A stretch of 64,000 bases of DNA from Wenjunlia vitaminophila DSM 41686 (GCF_000380165.1 NZ_KB904702.1:156159-220158), one strand, 5' to 3'; shown: positions 6,411-15,672, counted from the stretch's first letter. Translations and numbers: made by a program. The notes: generated by a model from the letters alone, not told the origin.

Positions 6411-9092
6411 ATGGCTGGCAGGCTCTTCACCTGGGTCGATATCGATTCCCAACTGGCGGAGGCAGCCGTCGCTGGCCGGTGGCCGCAGTGGCTGCTCGAG
6501 GTCGATGCCTGGTGGGACGGGCTGGAACTCCAGGTCCGCCCGGGGACTGGGAGTGACGAGGTCCGCGGGTGGCTCGACAGCCAGTTCGGCCTGGGATCAG
6601 CCACCACGGGTGAGACGGGTCTGGAACTCCGACTGGACCGCCCGGCAGCGCACGTCCCGGCGTCGCTTCCGGTGCGCACGATCGAGTCAACCGACTCCGG
6701 GGCGGCCCCACGACGCCCGAAGCTCAGCGAACGCCGCGTCACCTCGGCGCTGAGCGAGGCCCTTCCGCGCCCGCACAGCGAACGGTTCGCTGGCGACAGG
6801 CAACTCACCGCCTTCCATTCCTTCAAGGGCGGCGTCGGACGAACGCTTCACGCCGTAGCGCTGGCCGACCTCCTCGCCTCCCAGGGACAACACGTCCTGC
6901 TCGTCGACGCTGACCTGGAGGCGCCCGGCATCACCTGGATGTACCAGGCACAGGGGGGCCGCTGCGACATCGCGTACGAAGACCTCCTGGCGCTCCTGCA
7001 CTCCTCCACCCAGGGTGATCCCACCCCGGCGGTGGAGATCGCCGCCGCCTACCTGCCCAACCAGCGGGTCTCGCGCTACCCAGGGACAGGTTGCGTGACT
7101 GTGCTTCCAGCCAGTCGCCGCACGCGGCTCGGGCCACCCCGAATCGGACCGGCCGATCTGCTGACGGAGGACCGCTCGCCGTACTTCCTGAGCGAGTCCC
7201 TGGCGGCCCTCGCGGTCGTGGCCGGGGCCGACAGCGTCGTCCTGGACCTCCGAGCCGGCGCTTCGGAGCTGGCAGCCCCGATCCTGTTGGACCCCCGGGT
7301 CATGCGGGTGTTCGTCACGACGATCAGCAGCCAGTCCCTCCAGGGCACCGAGACCATGATCCGGCAGTTGGGTGCGCAGTCCCCCGCGCTGGTGGGAACG
7401 GATCCCACTCCAGGCGCCATCGTCACCCAGTACCGGCTCGACGTCCACGACGGTCATGCCGAGGACGCACGCAGGGGGCTTTCGGCGGCACTGGCGTCCA
7501 CGATCGCCCTGGCCGGGACAGCCGCCGACGAGGACGTGCTGGAGGACCTGACGGTGGACGAACAGGTCCTGACCGTGCCCGTGCTGAGTCCGTTCCGTGA
7601 GGAACTGCTGGCACTTCCGTCGGCCTGGGACGCAGTGGTCGAGGTCGCCCGGCGCTGTGGATTGCCGGAACTGCTCACCGAGTTCACACCGGACGTGAAA
7701 CCCGCGGTCCCGACACGCCCCGAGGAACCAGCCACGCTGGACGGCCGTCGGCGAGCCCTGGAGGGCACCGCGCGCCGACTGGTGTTCGCCGAGCAACGCG
7801 GCATGGACTCCGGCCTGGGGTTCCTCACCACCGAACCGGTGCGTCGGCTGATCGCCGACCACAGCACCGACCTCCCGGTGGCGGTCGTCGTCGGAGCGAA
7901 GGGCGCGGGGAAGACGTTCACCTTCGCCAGGATGTGCGCCGAGGGGTCCTGGGAAGCGTTCGCCAAGAAGAACGGGCAGAGCGTCGAGCGGACCGCGACG
8001 GTGGTCCCCGTCCTGGACCCGGCCAACATCTCGGAGCCGCATGCGGACGTGGCATCGCCGCAGAAGCTCAGAGACCTTGCGGCAGGTGGGTCAGGCGTCA
8101 CCGCGGACGAGATCCGGCGCAGTCTGAACGCCGCCCTCCGGGACGACCGGGCCGACGACCCGGAGTTCTGGCGACAGCGCTGGCTGGAGTGCCTGGCCTG
8201 GTCAGCGGGCGCCCAACAGGGACAACCAGCCGAGCAGTTCCTCCTCGCGCGGACCGCGGACCTGTCCGGGGCCTGCCTCTTCGTCATCGATGGCCTGGAG
8301 GACTGGCTGGAGTCGCTGGAGACGGAGTCCAGGCGTGTCGCACTGCGAACACTGCTGGTCGAGGTTCCGGCCTGGCTCCGCATGCTTCGCAACCGCTCAC
8401 TCGGACTCGTCGTCTTCGTACGTCAGGACCTCGTCAGGTCGGCGATCAGGCAGAACCTCGGCCAGTTCCTCGACCGCTACGCCCCCTACGAGCTGCGTTG
8501 GGACACCAAGGACGCCCTTCGGCTCGCACTGTGGATGGCGACGAACGCCGAGGCGGTGGCTGAGCCGAACCTGCCGATCGCGGACATGGGCTACAACGAA
8601 ATCGTTCAGGCGCTCCTTCCCCTGTGGGGCGCGAAGCTCGGAACCGCCGGCTCACGCGAGGCATGGACCGAGCGGTGGGTTCCCGCCGCCCTCGCGGACT
8701 TCAACGAACAGATCCAGGCTCGCGACGTCGTCCGCTTCCTCTGCGAGGCTGCTGGAGCGTCCGTCGGGGACACGCGCTGGCCGGATAGGGTGCTGACTCC
8801 GTCAGCCATGCGCCGTGCCCTGGCTTCCTGTAGCCGTGCGAAGGTGGATGAGATCAACGAGGAGAACCCACGCCTCGGAAAGCTCCTGCGTCACATGTCT
8901 TCCTTCTCGGACACCGTCAAGATGCCTTTCGACGCGGCAGACGTGAAGCTGACGGCCGACGACGTGGAAGCCCTGGAGCAGTGGGGCGCCCTGGCCAGGG
9001 ACTCCGACGGGCGCTACCGCGTGCCGGAGATCTACCGCCACGCCCTCGGGTTCCGCACGCAGGGCAGGGCCCGCGTGGTGCGGGGTTTGTGA
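6411..9092 (+). CDS. Large protein with a ParA-like KGGVGRT P-loop and a second P-loop ATPase domain
   Basis: An 893-residue cytoplasmic protein. Residues ~1-135 form an N-terminal region of unknown fold. A MinD/ParA-like domain follows, with the deviant Walker A FKGGVGRTLHAVALADLL near residues 141-158, VLLVDADLEAPG after it, and VVLDLRAGASELAAPILL later. A second NTPase domain has Walker A VVGAKGAGKTFTFARM near residue 495 and a Walker B-like LFVIDGLEDWLE near residue 625. It ends in a helical region of ~250 residues. The ATG at 6411 is preferred; a TTG at 6402 overlapping the upstream stop is an alternative. KGGVGR-variant ATPases fused to other NTPase modules occur in accessory loci, often suspected defence loci. 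No role is established here. Confidence 0.75.
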   Translation: MAGRLFTWVDIDSQLAEAAVAGRWPQWLLEVDAWWDGLELQVRPGTGSDEVRGWLDSQFGLGSATTGETGLELRLDRPAAHVPASLPVRTIESTDSGAAPRRPKLSERRVTSALSEALPRPHSERFAGDRQLTAFHSFKGGVGRTLHAVALADLLASQGQHVLLVDADLEAPGITWMYQAQGGRCDIAYEDLLALLHSSTQGDPTPAVEIAAAYLPNQRVSRYPGTGCVTVLPASRRTRLGPPRIGPADLLTEDRSPYFLSESLAALAVVAGADSVVLDLRAGASELAAPILLDPRVMRVFVTTISSQSLQGTETMIRQLGAQSPALVGTDPTPGAIVTQYRLDVHDGHAEDARRGLSAALASTIALAGTAADEDVLEDLTVDEQVLTVPVLSPFREELLALPSAWDAVVEVARRCGLPELLTEFTPDVKPAVPTRPEEPATLDGRRRALEGTARRLVFAEQRGMDSGLGFLTTEPVRRLIADHSTDLPVAVVVGAKGAGKTFTFARMCAEGSWEAFAKKNGQSVERTATVVPVLDPANISEPHADVASPQKLRDLAAGGSGVTADEIRRSLNAALRDDRADDPEFWRQRWLECLAWSAGAQQGQPAEQFLLARTADLSGACLFVIDGLEDWLESLETESRRVALRTLLVEVPAWLRMLRNRSLGLVVFVRQDLVRSAIRQNLGQFLDRYAPYELRWDTKDALRLALWMATNAEAVAEPNLPIADMGYNEIVQALLPLWGAKLGTAGSREAWTERWVPAALADFNEQIQARDVVRFLCEAAGASVGDTRWPDRVLTPSAMRRALASCSRAKVDEINEENPRLGKLLRHMSSFSDTVKMPFDAADVKLTADDVEALEQWGALARDSDGRYRVPEIYRHALGFRTQGRARVVRGL

Positions 9093-9580
9093 CGCGCGAC
9101 GGCGTGTGCCACGCCGGTGCACCCGTCTGTATCCCCGCGCCCGTGTCCCGCCCGAGGCGTGTCAGCACGGCATGGGCGGTGCCGCACGTCGTCCCAAGGC
9201 ACACCCGCCGCGACCTGCCACGGTAGTTCCCTGCTGGGCGGCATCCACCCTGTGGGCACCCGGGCTCCTGCACGCTGCGGTGGCACCGGCACTCCAGCCC
9301 CGGCCCCAAGAGGCCTCACCTGGTGTGACACCGCCCACCTGCGGTGGACCTTCGCGGTACGAGCCAACTGTGGAGGTCGTCGTTGCCGCTGTCGGTGGTC
9401 TCGGCGAGGGTGCGGCAGACGGTGGCGCCCGGGACGGGGGTCCCGTTGGCTCGCGGGGACTTCCGCCACCCCGTTCCCGGATTCTCTCAGCCAAGTCGAA
9501 CCAACGCGTCTTCGCGATGGCCCACGGCGGCGTGTCGGGCGTCACAGGGAACCGAACGGAGGCTACGGACACTTCGCTGT
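9093..9580. other. Intergenic region, no gene supported
   Basis: About 490 bp between the dual-ATPase gene and the sigma-factor gene. Open frames on both strands give Arg/Pro/Gly-rich translations of low complexity with no family resemblance. It probably contains the promoter of the sigma factor operon. I see no RNA gene or clear terminator. Confidence 0.5.
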
Positions 9581-10219
9581 GTGGAGACACCGCTGAGTGA
9601 ACGAGTGCGGTCCGGAAACCGGGCGGCGTTCGATGAGATCTTCGAAAAGCATTCGGGGATCGTGTACGCGCATGCCATCCGGGTGACCGGAGACTGGGCA
9701 GTGGCTGAGGATGTCGTGTCCCTGACCTTCCTGGAGGCCTGGCGGCTGCGGGAGAAGATGCGTGCCGAGGTGGTCAGCGTCCGGGCGTGGCTGCTGGGCA
9801 TCGCGACCAACGTGCTGCGCAACACCGCCCGGGCGGCCCGGCGGCACCGAGCGGCGATGTCACGGCTTCCGCCACGGCACAGCGTGCCCGACTTCGCGGA
9901 CGAGGTGGTCGGGCGGCTCGCCGACGCCGACCACCTTCAGGCGGCGGCACGCGCGCTGGCCAAGCTCCGGCGGGCCGACCGTGACGTGTTCACCCTCTGC
10001 GTATGGTCTGGGCTGGGTTACGCAGAGGCGGCGGAGGTGCTCGGAATCCCGGTGGGCACCGTCCGGTCCCGGCTGTCCCGCGCCCGCAAGCGGCTTCGCA
10101 CGCTGGCCCACGACGAACTGCACAGCGGGCCGAATCCGGTGGAACCGCTAACAGGCACCGGACACATACCAGGCGGCCGCACTCCCGCGGCCCGGTCATC
10201 CCAGGAGGGGAACCGATGA
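9581..10219 (+). CDS. ECF-type RNA polymerase sigma factor
   Basis: A 212-residue sigma-70 family factor. Region 2 covers residues ~10-80 (AAFDEIFEKHSGIVYAHAIR, then AEDVVSLTFLEAWR). Region 4 is near residues 130-175, with the helix-turn-helix AAEVLGIPVGTVRSRLSRAR. The C-terminus extends ~30 residues past region 4. The start chosen is the GTG at 9581, which puts region 2 at the usual distance from the N-terminus. Its stop overlaps the ATG of the next gene (ATGA), so the pair is translationally coupled. The partner is a membrane protein of the CU044_5270 type, a common pairing in actinomycetes. There is no classical zinc anti-sigma factor nearby. Confidence 0.9.
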   Translation: METPLSERVRSGNRAAFDEIFEKHSGIVYAHAIRVTGDWAVAEDVVSLTFLEAWRLREKMRAEVVSVRAWLLGIATNVLRNTARAARRHRAAMSRLPPRHSVPDFADEVVGRLADADHLQAAARALAKLRRADRDVFTLCVWSGLGYAEAAEVLGIPVGTVRSRLSRARKRLRTLAHDELHSGPNPVEPLTGTGHIPGGRTPAARSSQEGNR

Positions 10220-11271
10220 ACGCCGCCTCCCGACACCAGCCCGAGCAGCACGAACGGGCCGAGCGCGAGGAACTGGCCCGGCTGATGCCGGCCCCGGCCC
10301 GACCCGGCCTGACTCCCGACCGCCGTCGCCTGCTCAAGGACCACTTCATGAACGAGATCGACGTCCACACACTGGCCGCGGCGCCCCGCCGGCGTTTCCG
10401 CAGGCGGCTCGTGCTCGTTCTGGTGCCCACCGCCGCTGCCTGCGCCCTGGCACTCACGGTGGGTCACGACGGAGTGGAGAACATCGCCCGGCTGACCGGC
10501 ATCCGGGCCACCGCCGACCCCGGGAGCAGCGTGGCCGCCGGGCCTGCGGCATCGCCCGCAGCGGTGCAGCTTCTGAACCGCATCGCTCTCACCGCGGCCG
10601 AGCAACCCAGCACCAACGTCCGCGACAGCCAGTACACCTACGTGAAGATCGCCGGTTTCACCACTGCTCTGGACGGAGACACCGGCGTGACTGAGCGGAC
10701 CGACGAGGTCATGGAACAGTGGACATCCGTGGACGGCAGCGGCCGCACCCTGAAGCGCCAGGCCAGTGACGACTGGTGGCTGGATGCCCCCGGCGCCGGC
10801 ACACTGAGCACACCGACCTACCGGCTGCTGGCAAGCCTGCCCACCGACCCCAGTGCTCTGCTGAAGGCGATCTATGAAGAGGCTGACCTCAACCACGGAG
10901 CGGGCACCGATTCCACACTCGGCGCTGACCAGGGGGCGTTCGTGGCCATCGGCGACATGCTGCGCCACTCCGCGGCGCCGCCCGCCACCAGCGCCGCCCT
11001 CTACCGGGCTGCCGCCCGCATACCCGGGGTCACGACCCTTCCTGACGCCGTCGACGCCGCAGGACGCCACGGCGTGGCCGTCGCCCGCACCCACGACGGC
11101 GAACGCCAGGAATGGATCTTCGATGAGAACAGCCTGCGCTTCCTAGGCACCCGCACCGTCCTCGTCAAGGACAGTGCCTGGGGCAAGGCTGGCACCACTG
11201 TCGAATCCGTCGCCCTCACAGCCACGGGCATCGTCGACGAGCCAGGGCACACCCCCAGGTCCGGCACCTGA
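10216..11271 (+). CDS. CU044_5270-family membrane-anchored protein, sigma-factor partner
   Basis: A 351-residue protein. Residues 1-58 are cytoplasmic and charged, one transmembrane helix follows at ~59-77 (LVLVLVPTAAACALALTVG), and the remainder is extracytoplasmic. The outer domain contains a YTYVK...EQWTSVDGSGR-type segment typical of the CU044_5270 family, which is regularly encoded after ECF sigma genes. It overlaps the sigma gene by 4 bp. By position it could modulate the sigma factor or be its envelope-stress sensor, but no anti-sigma motif is visible in the short cytoplasmic part. Confidence 0.82.
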   Translation: MNAASRHQPEQHERAEREELARLMPAPARPGLTPDRRRLLKDHFMNEIDVHTLAAAPRRRFRRRLVLVLVPTAAACALALTVGHDGVENIARLTGIRATADPGSSVAAGPAASPAAVQLLNRIALTAAEQPSTNVRDSQYTYVKIAGFTTALDGDTGVTERTDEVMEQWTSVDGSGRTLKRQASDDWWLDAPGAGTLSTPTYRLLASLPTDPSALLKAIYEEADLNHGAGTDSTLGADQGAFVAIGDMLRHSAAPPATSAALYRAAARIPGVTTLPDAVDAAGRHGVAVARTHDGERQEWIFDENSLRFLGTRTVLVKDSAWGKAGTTVESVALTATGIVDEPGHTPRSGT

Positions 11272-11286
11272 GCCCTCTGCCGCGGC

Positions 11287-11472
11287 ACCGAGCACGGTTC
11301 CGGCCTGGGCATCCAACGCCGGGGCGTGGAGCGTGCGTTCGCCCATCTGCACTGGTTCCGCCGCCTGCGGATCCGCTGGGAGATACGCGACGACATCCAC
11401 GAAGCTTTCCTCATCCTTGGACGCGCACCCATCTGTTGGCGACGCCTGAAGTCATTGCGTTGGGAGTTCTAA
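11287..11472 (+). pseudogene. Remnant of an IS5-type transposase C-terminus
   Basis: An open stretch of ~61 codons encodes GVERAFAHLHWFRRLRIRWE followed by RDDIHEAFLILGRAPICWRRL and a stop. This matches the C-terminal end of IS5-family transposases, with the E of the DDE triad in the VERAFAHL-x-WFRRLR segment. No start codon or N-terminal part remains. It directly abuts the first copy of the long repeat. Confidence 0.75.
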
Positions 11473-11736
11473 GACCGATCCGGCCGAAACCAGGGCGGAG
11501 TGCTGATCGGTTCGGGCATCACCAGCAGCGCTCCACCGACGCGGCCAGCGACGGCAACAGCCAGCGGCCCGGTCCGAGCGGGGGTGAGAGCTTCTGCCGC
11601 CTTCCGCCATGGCTGTGACCTGCACAGATGGACGAGCGTCAGAACGCTGCAATGCTGGATGAGAACGACCGTCTCAAGTGTGGGCCGTCCTGGGACTTTA
11701 CCCTCGGTCCCTCATCAGCCCTGGAGGGTTCGCAAT
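11472..11736 (+). repeat. Long diverged repeat, copy 1, ending in a CRISPR-like unit
   Basis: This ~265-bp segment is clearly homologous to 13049-13332 over nearly its full length, with several stretches at roughly 80-85% identity by eye (for example GCCATGGCTGTGACCTGC and GAGAACGACC). It ends with a 30-nt unit at 11707-11736 (core CCTCATCAGCCCTGGAG then GGTTCGCA). The same unit occurs twice in copy 2. It may be a decayed leader plus first CRISPR repeat, or part of a dead mobile element. Confidence 0.7.
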
Positions 11737-12069
11737 GGGACGCCGTGGTCACCACGACCACCAGCCCGCGGCGAATGGTAGCTGGAACGAAGAGTGGGAG
11801 CTTCGACCACCTGTCGTGTCGGGATCGCTGCGCGCCGCTGTTCGCGCCCCGGTGAGGCAAGGTCCCGAGAGCACAAGTCCCCTGCGACGGGCCCATACCC
11901 GGCGGCGTCCCCGGACGGCGGCCCACCTCCGCTCCGTGTTCCCTGGGTTGCCGCCTGGCGGGACGCGACCCCTCCGTCCGTGGCGAGCTGCTCGGCCGGG
12001 AGGCAGAAGGTGTCCTCGACCTCCCAACCCGTTGGACAGGCGAACCGGTCGGGAGGGACCCTGGTCCCC

Positions 12070-12888
12070 ATGCCCACGTCCCCACACCTCGCCCCGGAGA
12101 TCCTGGATTTCTACACCCACGCCTTCGACGAATCCGCCCGACTCACCTCCAACGCCGAAGGCGCGCTCGAGCTGGTGCGGACCCGCGAGATCCTGCGGAG
12201 GCACCTGCCCCCGGCACCGGCGACCGTGCTCGACGTGGGCGGCGGCCCCGGCGTCCACGCCGGGTGGCTCGACACCGAGGGATACCGGGTGCGGGTCGTC
12301 GATCCGGTGCCGCGGCACGTCGAGCAGGCCACAGCCCGCGGACTGGACGCGCAGGTCGGCGACGCCCGACAACTCACGGCCGCGGACGACTCGTACGACG
12401 TGGTACTCCTCCTCGGACCGCTCTACCACCTGCCAGAACGCGAGGACCGTGACCGGGCGCTCGCCGAGGCCCGGCGGGTCGTCCGCCCCGGTGGCCTGGT
12501 CGCTGCCGCGGCGATCGGCCGCGCCGCCGTGCTGTACAAGCACGTGGCGACCACGTTGCTGGGCAACGAGCAGATCAGGGAAGAAGTCGCCGGAACTCTC
12601 AGCACGGGCCGTTACGAGTCCGGTCGGAGGGGGTTCATCACCGCGTACCTCCATACCGCCGAGGAACTCGCCGGAGAACTCTCCGCGGCCGGGCTGACCG
12701 GGGTGCGCGTCCATGGCGTCGAGGGCCCGGCGTGGGCGTGCCTCAAGGCCGTCGAGGTGCACACCGGGACGGTGCTGACCGACTCGCCGATGTTCACCGC
12801 CGCCCTGGAGGCCGCGCGGCTCGCCGACGCCCACCCAGAACTGCTCGCCGCCAGCTCCCACCTGCTCGCCACCGCCGTGGCACCCTGA
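12070..12888 (+). CDS. Class I SAM-dependent methyltransferase
   Basis: A 272-residue cytosolic methyltransferase. Motif I is VLDVGGGPGVHAGWL near residue 56, followed by YRVRVVDPVPRHVEQA, the acidic motif DDSYDVVLLLGPLYHL near residue 105 and ARRVVRPGGLV near 137. This is the UbiE/small-molecule class of methyltransferase; the acceptor is unknown. The ATG at 12070 begins just before the conserved fold and has GGGAGG about 13 bp upstream. The gene lies alone between two copies of a long diverged repeat, suggesting it arrived or was retained as a cassette. Confidence 0.82.
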   Translation: MPTSPHLAPEILDFYTHAFDESARLTSNAEGALELVRTREILRRHLPPAPATVLDVGGGPGVHAGWLDTEGYRVRVVDPVPRHVEQATARGLDAQVGDARQLTAADDSYDVVLLLGPLYHLPEREDRDRALAEARRVVRPGGLVAAAAIGRAAVLYKHVATTLLGNEQIREEVAGTLSTGRYESGRRGFITAYLHTAEELAGELSAAGLTGVRVHGVEGPAWACLKAVEVHTGTVLTDSPMFTAALEAARLADAHPELLAASSHLLATAVAP

Positions 12889-13048
12889 GCCTCCCCCCGC
12901 AACAGCAGGTAAAAGCATGAAGGACGCGTTGCATCTCGACAGGCGCGCTCGCACCTGGCAGAAAGGCTATGCGTAGGGTCAGCAACAAAGTGTGAGCCCA
13001 GCGTTCAACCATCCAGGCAGCCTTACCCGCGGGTCGGGATAACGCGCG

Positions 13049-13399
13049 AGACCAGTCCGGCCGGACCAGGGCGGGGCGTTCATTGGTTCAGGGTCTGCCA
13101 TACGATCACCAGCAGCGATCCACCGACACCGACGCGGCCAGGAGCGGCAACGGCCACCTCCCCGTTTCGAGCTGACAGGCGAGAGCTTCTGCCATCTTCT
13201 GCCATGGCTGTGACCTGCGCAGATGCATGACCGTCAGGACGCTGCAAGGCTAGACGAGAACGACCATGTCAAATGCCGGCCGACCTGGGGCTTTACCCTC
13301 GGGTTCCTCATCAGCCCTGGAGAGTTCGCAGGCTCACACCCCGTGCCACTTCGGGGTCACCTGTCACAAGTTCCTCATCAGCCCTGGAGAGTTCGCAGG
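13049..13399 (+). repeat. Long diverged repeat, copy 2
   Basis: Homologous to the copy at 11472-11736, in the same orientation, about 1.6 kb away on the other side of the methyltransferase gene. It ends in two 30-nt repeat units rather than one. It stops 18 bp short of the thioesterase stop codon, so it also marks the left edge of the PKS/NRPS locus. Confidence 0.7.
13303..13399 (+). CRISPR. Possible orphan CRISPR remnant: two 30-nt repeats with one 37-nt spacer
   Basis: Identical 30-nt units lie at 13303-13332 and 13370-13399 (core CCTCATCAGCCCTGGAGAG then TTCGCAGG), separated by a 37-nt unique sequence. A third, slightly diverged unit at 11707-11736 has the same upstream context. Repeat and spacer sizes fit a CRISPR array and the conserved upstream sequence could be a leader. 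However, there are only two units, no cas genes are in the window, and the spacer itself holds a small hairpin. Confidence 0.3.
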
Positions 13400-13416
13400 C
13401 CCACCCCGCCCCGGGG

Positions 13417-14175
13417 TCACGCCGCCGGGTGGGCCGTGCGGGCCAGGGTGGCGGCGATGTCGGTGAGGAGGTCGGCGGCAGCCGGGTGGAGGAAGAAGTG
13501 GCCGCCGGGCAGCAGCCGCAGCCGGGAGCCGGCGGCGGACTGGTGGCGCCAGTCGCGCAGGGCCGTCGGCGGGACGAGCGGGTCGGCGGTGCCGCCGAAG
13601 ACCGTCATGGGGACGGCGAGCGGCGGCTCGGGGCGGTACTCGTAGGTCTCCAGGACCGAGAAGTCCGCCCGCATGGTGGGCAGCATGACGTCCATCAGGT
13701 CGTCGTCGTCGAGGAGTTCCGCGGGGGTGCCGCCCAGGGCCAGCAGTTCCGCCTTCACCTCGGCGTCCGGGGCGGCGCGCACCGGCGGGCGGGTGCGCGG
13801 GGCGTCGGGGGACGCGGCGCCGGAGACGAACAGGTGCGCGGGGGCGGGCCAGCGGCGTCGGCGCAGGGTCCGGGCCAGCTCGAAGGCGAGCAGCCCGCCC
13901 ATGCTGTGCCCGAAGAGGGCGTACGGACGGTCCAGGTGGGGGCGGAGCGCGTCGGCGAGGGCGCCGACCAGCGGCTGGAGGCGGGTGAACGGGGTCTCGC
14001 CGAGCCGGCGGCCCCGGCCGGGGAGTTCCACCGGGCACACCTGGAGGCTCGCCGGGGCGAGGGAGTGCCAGCCACGGTAGGCGGACGCGCCGCCGCCCGC
14101 GTAGGGAAGGCAGAAGAGGCGGTGGGCTGCCTGCTCCGGCGGCGGTTTCCGCCAGGCGAGCCACGCGTTGTCCAC
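13417..14175 (-). CDS. Type II thioesterase
   Basis: A 252-residue alpha/beta hydrolase that frees misprimed or stalled carrier proteins in PKS/NRPS lines. The nucleophile motif is GHSMGG near residue 90, with the acid in GTADPLVPP near 200 and the catalytic His in PGGHFFLHP near 228. N-terminal LFCLPYAGGGASAYRGW is typical of RifR/GrsT-type editing thioesterases. GTG start with GAAGGAGA upstream. It is the last gene of the minus-strand biosynthetic operon, which has no integrated TE domain, so a role in release as well as editing cannot be excluded. Confidence 0.9.
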   Translation of the reverse strand: MDNAWLAWRKPPPEQAAHRLFCLPYAGGGASAYRGWHSLAPASLQVCPVELPGRGRRLGETPFTRLQPLVGALADALRPHLDRPYALFGHSMGGLLAFELARTLRRRRWPAPAHLFVSGAASPDAPRTRPPVRAAPDAEVKAELLALGGTPAELLDDDDLMDVMLPTMRADFSVLETYEYRPEPPLAVPMTVFGGTADPLVPPTALRDWRHQSAAGSRLRLLPGGHFFLHPAAADLLTDIAATLARTAHPAA

Positions 14176-14237
14176 TTCGGTCTCCTTCTCTCACGGGCGG
14201 CGACGGGTCCTGGCCGGACCCGTGGTGGCCGGGGTGG

Positions 14238-14435
14238 TCACTCCACGAGCGAAAGGGCGCCGGAGGGACAGCGCCCCACGGCCTCCCTGACGGCTCGCTG
14301 GGCGTCCGGTGCGGACGGTTCGGGGTCGAGCAGGATCACCGATCCGTCCTCGTCGGACTGGTCGAACAGGTGCGACGCGGTCAACGCGCACATGCCCGAT
14401 CCGACGCACACCTCGGTGTCGGCTTCGACTCGCAC
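14238..14435 (-). CDS. Ferredoxin, P450 partner
   Basis: A 65-residue single-cluster ferredoxin. The pattern C10-x5-C16 (CVGSGMC) with a distant CP near residue 56 fits a [3Fe-4S] ferredoxin that passes electrons to bacterial P450s. GTG start with GGAGG eight bases upstream. It lies 31 bp after the P450 gene, so it is almost certainly the electron donor of that enzyme. The ferredoxin reductase is not encoded here. Confidence 0.9.
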   Translation of the reverse strand: MRVEADTEVCVGSGMCALTASHLFDQSDEDGSVILLDPEPSAPDAQRAVREAVGRCPSGALSLVE

Positions 14436-14466
14436 GTGGGGCCTCCGGAGTGGTGGTCGGGACGGT

Positions 14467-15672
14467 TCACCAGGCGACGGGCAGCCGGTGCACGCCGTAG
14501 ACCGTCATGTTGGAGCGCATCGGGAGTTCGACGTCCGGCTCGGCGAGGCGCAGCTCCGGGAACTCGCGGAGCAGGGTGGAGTAGCCGACCCTCAGCTCGA
14601 TCCGGGCGAGTTGCTGGCCGAGGCACTGGTGGATGCCGTGGCTGAACGTCAGGTGGCCGAGCGCCTTGCGGGTGACGTCGAGGCGGTCCGGGTCGGGGAA
14701 CCGCTTGGGGTCGCGGTTGGCGGTGGGCAGGTGGAGCAGCACCGCCTCGCCGGGCTTGAGGACCACGCCGTCGATCTCGACCTCTTCCAGCGGGGTGCGC
14801 TGCACGCCGATGTGGACGATGGTCAGGTAGCGCAGGAGCTCCTCGACGGCGCCCTCGATCAGGGACTCGTCGGCGCGCAGCTTGGCCATCTGCTCGGGTT
14901 CGCGCAGCAGGGTGTAGGTGCCGAGCGCGAGCTGGTTCGCGGTGGTCTCGTGGCCGGCGACGAGCAGCAGCAGGGTGGCGCCGACCAGTTCGGCCGGGTT
15001 GAGTTCGCCGCTGCTGACCAGGCCGCTGAGCAGGTCGTCGGTGGGTTCCACGGCCTTGCGTTGGACGAGCTCGCCGAGCAGGCCGAGGAGGTTGCCCATG
15101 GCGCCCATCGCCTCTTCGGGGGAGATGTCGAGGCTGAGCAGGCTGGACGAGGCGGCCTCGAACCGTTCCCGGTCCTCGACGGGGATGCCGAGGAGCTCGC
15201 AGATGACCTGGGCGGACATCGGGACCGCGAAGTCCTTCACGAGGTCCGCGGGCGGGCCCTGGCGGCGGATCGCGGCGACGTGGTCGGCGGCGATCTTCTC
15301 GATCCGCGGGGTGAGCTGCTTCATCCGGCGCAGGGTGAACTGGCCGGCGAGCAGTTTGCGGTACTTGGTGTGCTCCGGCGGGTCCATGTGCTCGAACTGG
15401 CCGGGCGGCATGTCCCCCTCGAGGTCGAGGGCGGCGCGGTCGGACGGGAACGCCAGGTGCTTGGCGGACGCCCGGGAGCTGAACCGCGGGTCGGCCAGGA
15501 TCGCCTTGACCTGGTCGTGCCTGGTCACCAGCCAGCCGCGGTGGCCGTCGGGGAAGGTCATCGGGGCGATGGGCTGTTCGGAGCGGAGCTGTCCGAGCAC
15601 CTCCGGCGGGTCGAGCGGCTGCTCGCGGTGCGTGGGCAGGCCGTTGGTGATGGGGCAGACCATGTCCGTCAT
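14467..15672 (-). CDS. Cytochrome P450 (tailoring hydroxylase)
   Basis: A 401-residue soluble class I P450, CYP105/CYP107-like. The I-helix oxygen-binding motif LLLVAGHETTANQLAL is near residue 240, the K-helix ExxR is at EELLRY, and the heme-binding loop FSHGIHQCLGQQLAR is near residue 345. It lies between the free-standing ketoreductase and the ferredoxin in the biosynthetic operon, so it probably oxidises the finished or carrier-bound lipopeptide. The position oxidised is unknown. Confidence 0.93.
   Translation of the reverse strand: MTDMVCPITNGLPTHREQPLDPPEVLGQLRSEQPIAPMTFPDGHRGWLVTRHDQVKAILADPRFSSRASAKHLAFPSDRAALDLEGDMPPGQFEHMDPPEHTKYRKLLAGQFTLRRMKQLTPRIEKIAADHVAAIRRQGPPADLVKDFAVPMSAQVICELLGIPVEDRERFEAASSSLLSLDISPEEAMGAMGNLLGLLGELVQRKAVEPTDDLLSGLVSSGELNPAELVGATLLLLVAGHETTANQLALGTYTLLREPEQMAKLRADESLIEGAVEELLRYLTIVHIGVQRTPLEEVEIDGVVLKPGEAVLLHLPTANRDPKRFPDPDRLDVTRKALGHLTFSHGIHQCLGQQLARIELRVGYSTLLREFPELRLAEPDVELPMRSNMTVYGVHRLPVAW

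Noticed and set aside
9117..9596. Possible gene before the sigma factor
   Set aside because: Translations are Arg/Cys/Gly-rich without family resemblance and have no ribosome site.
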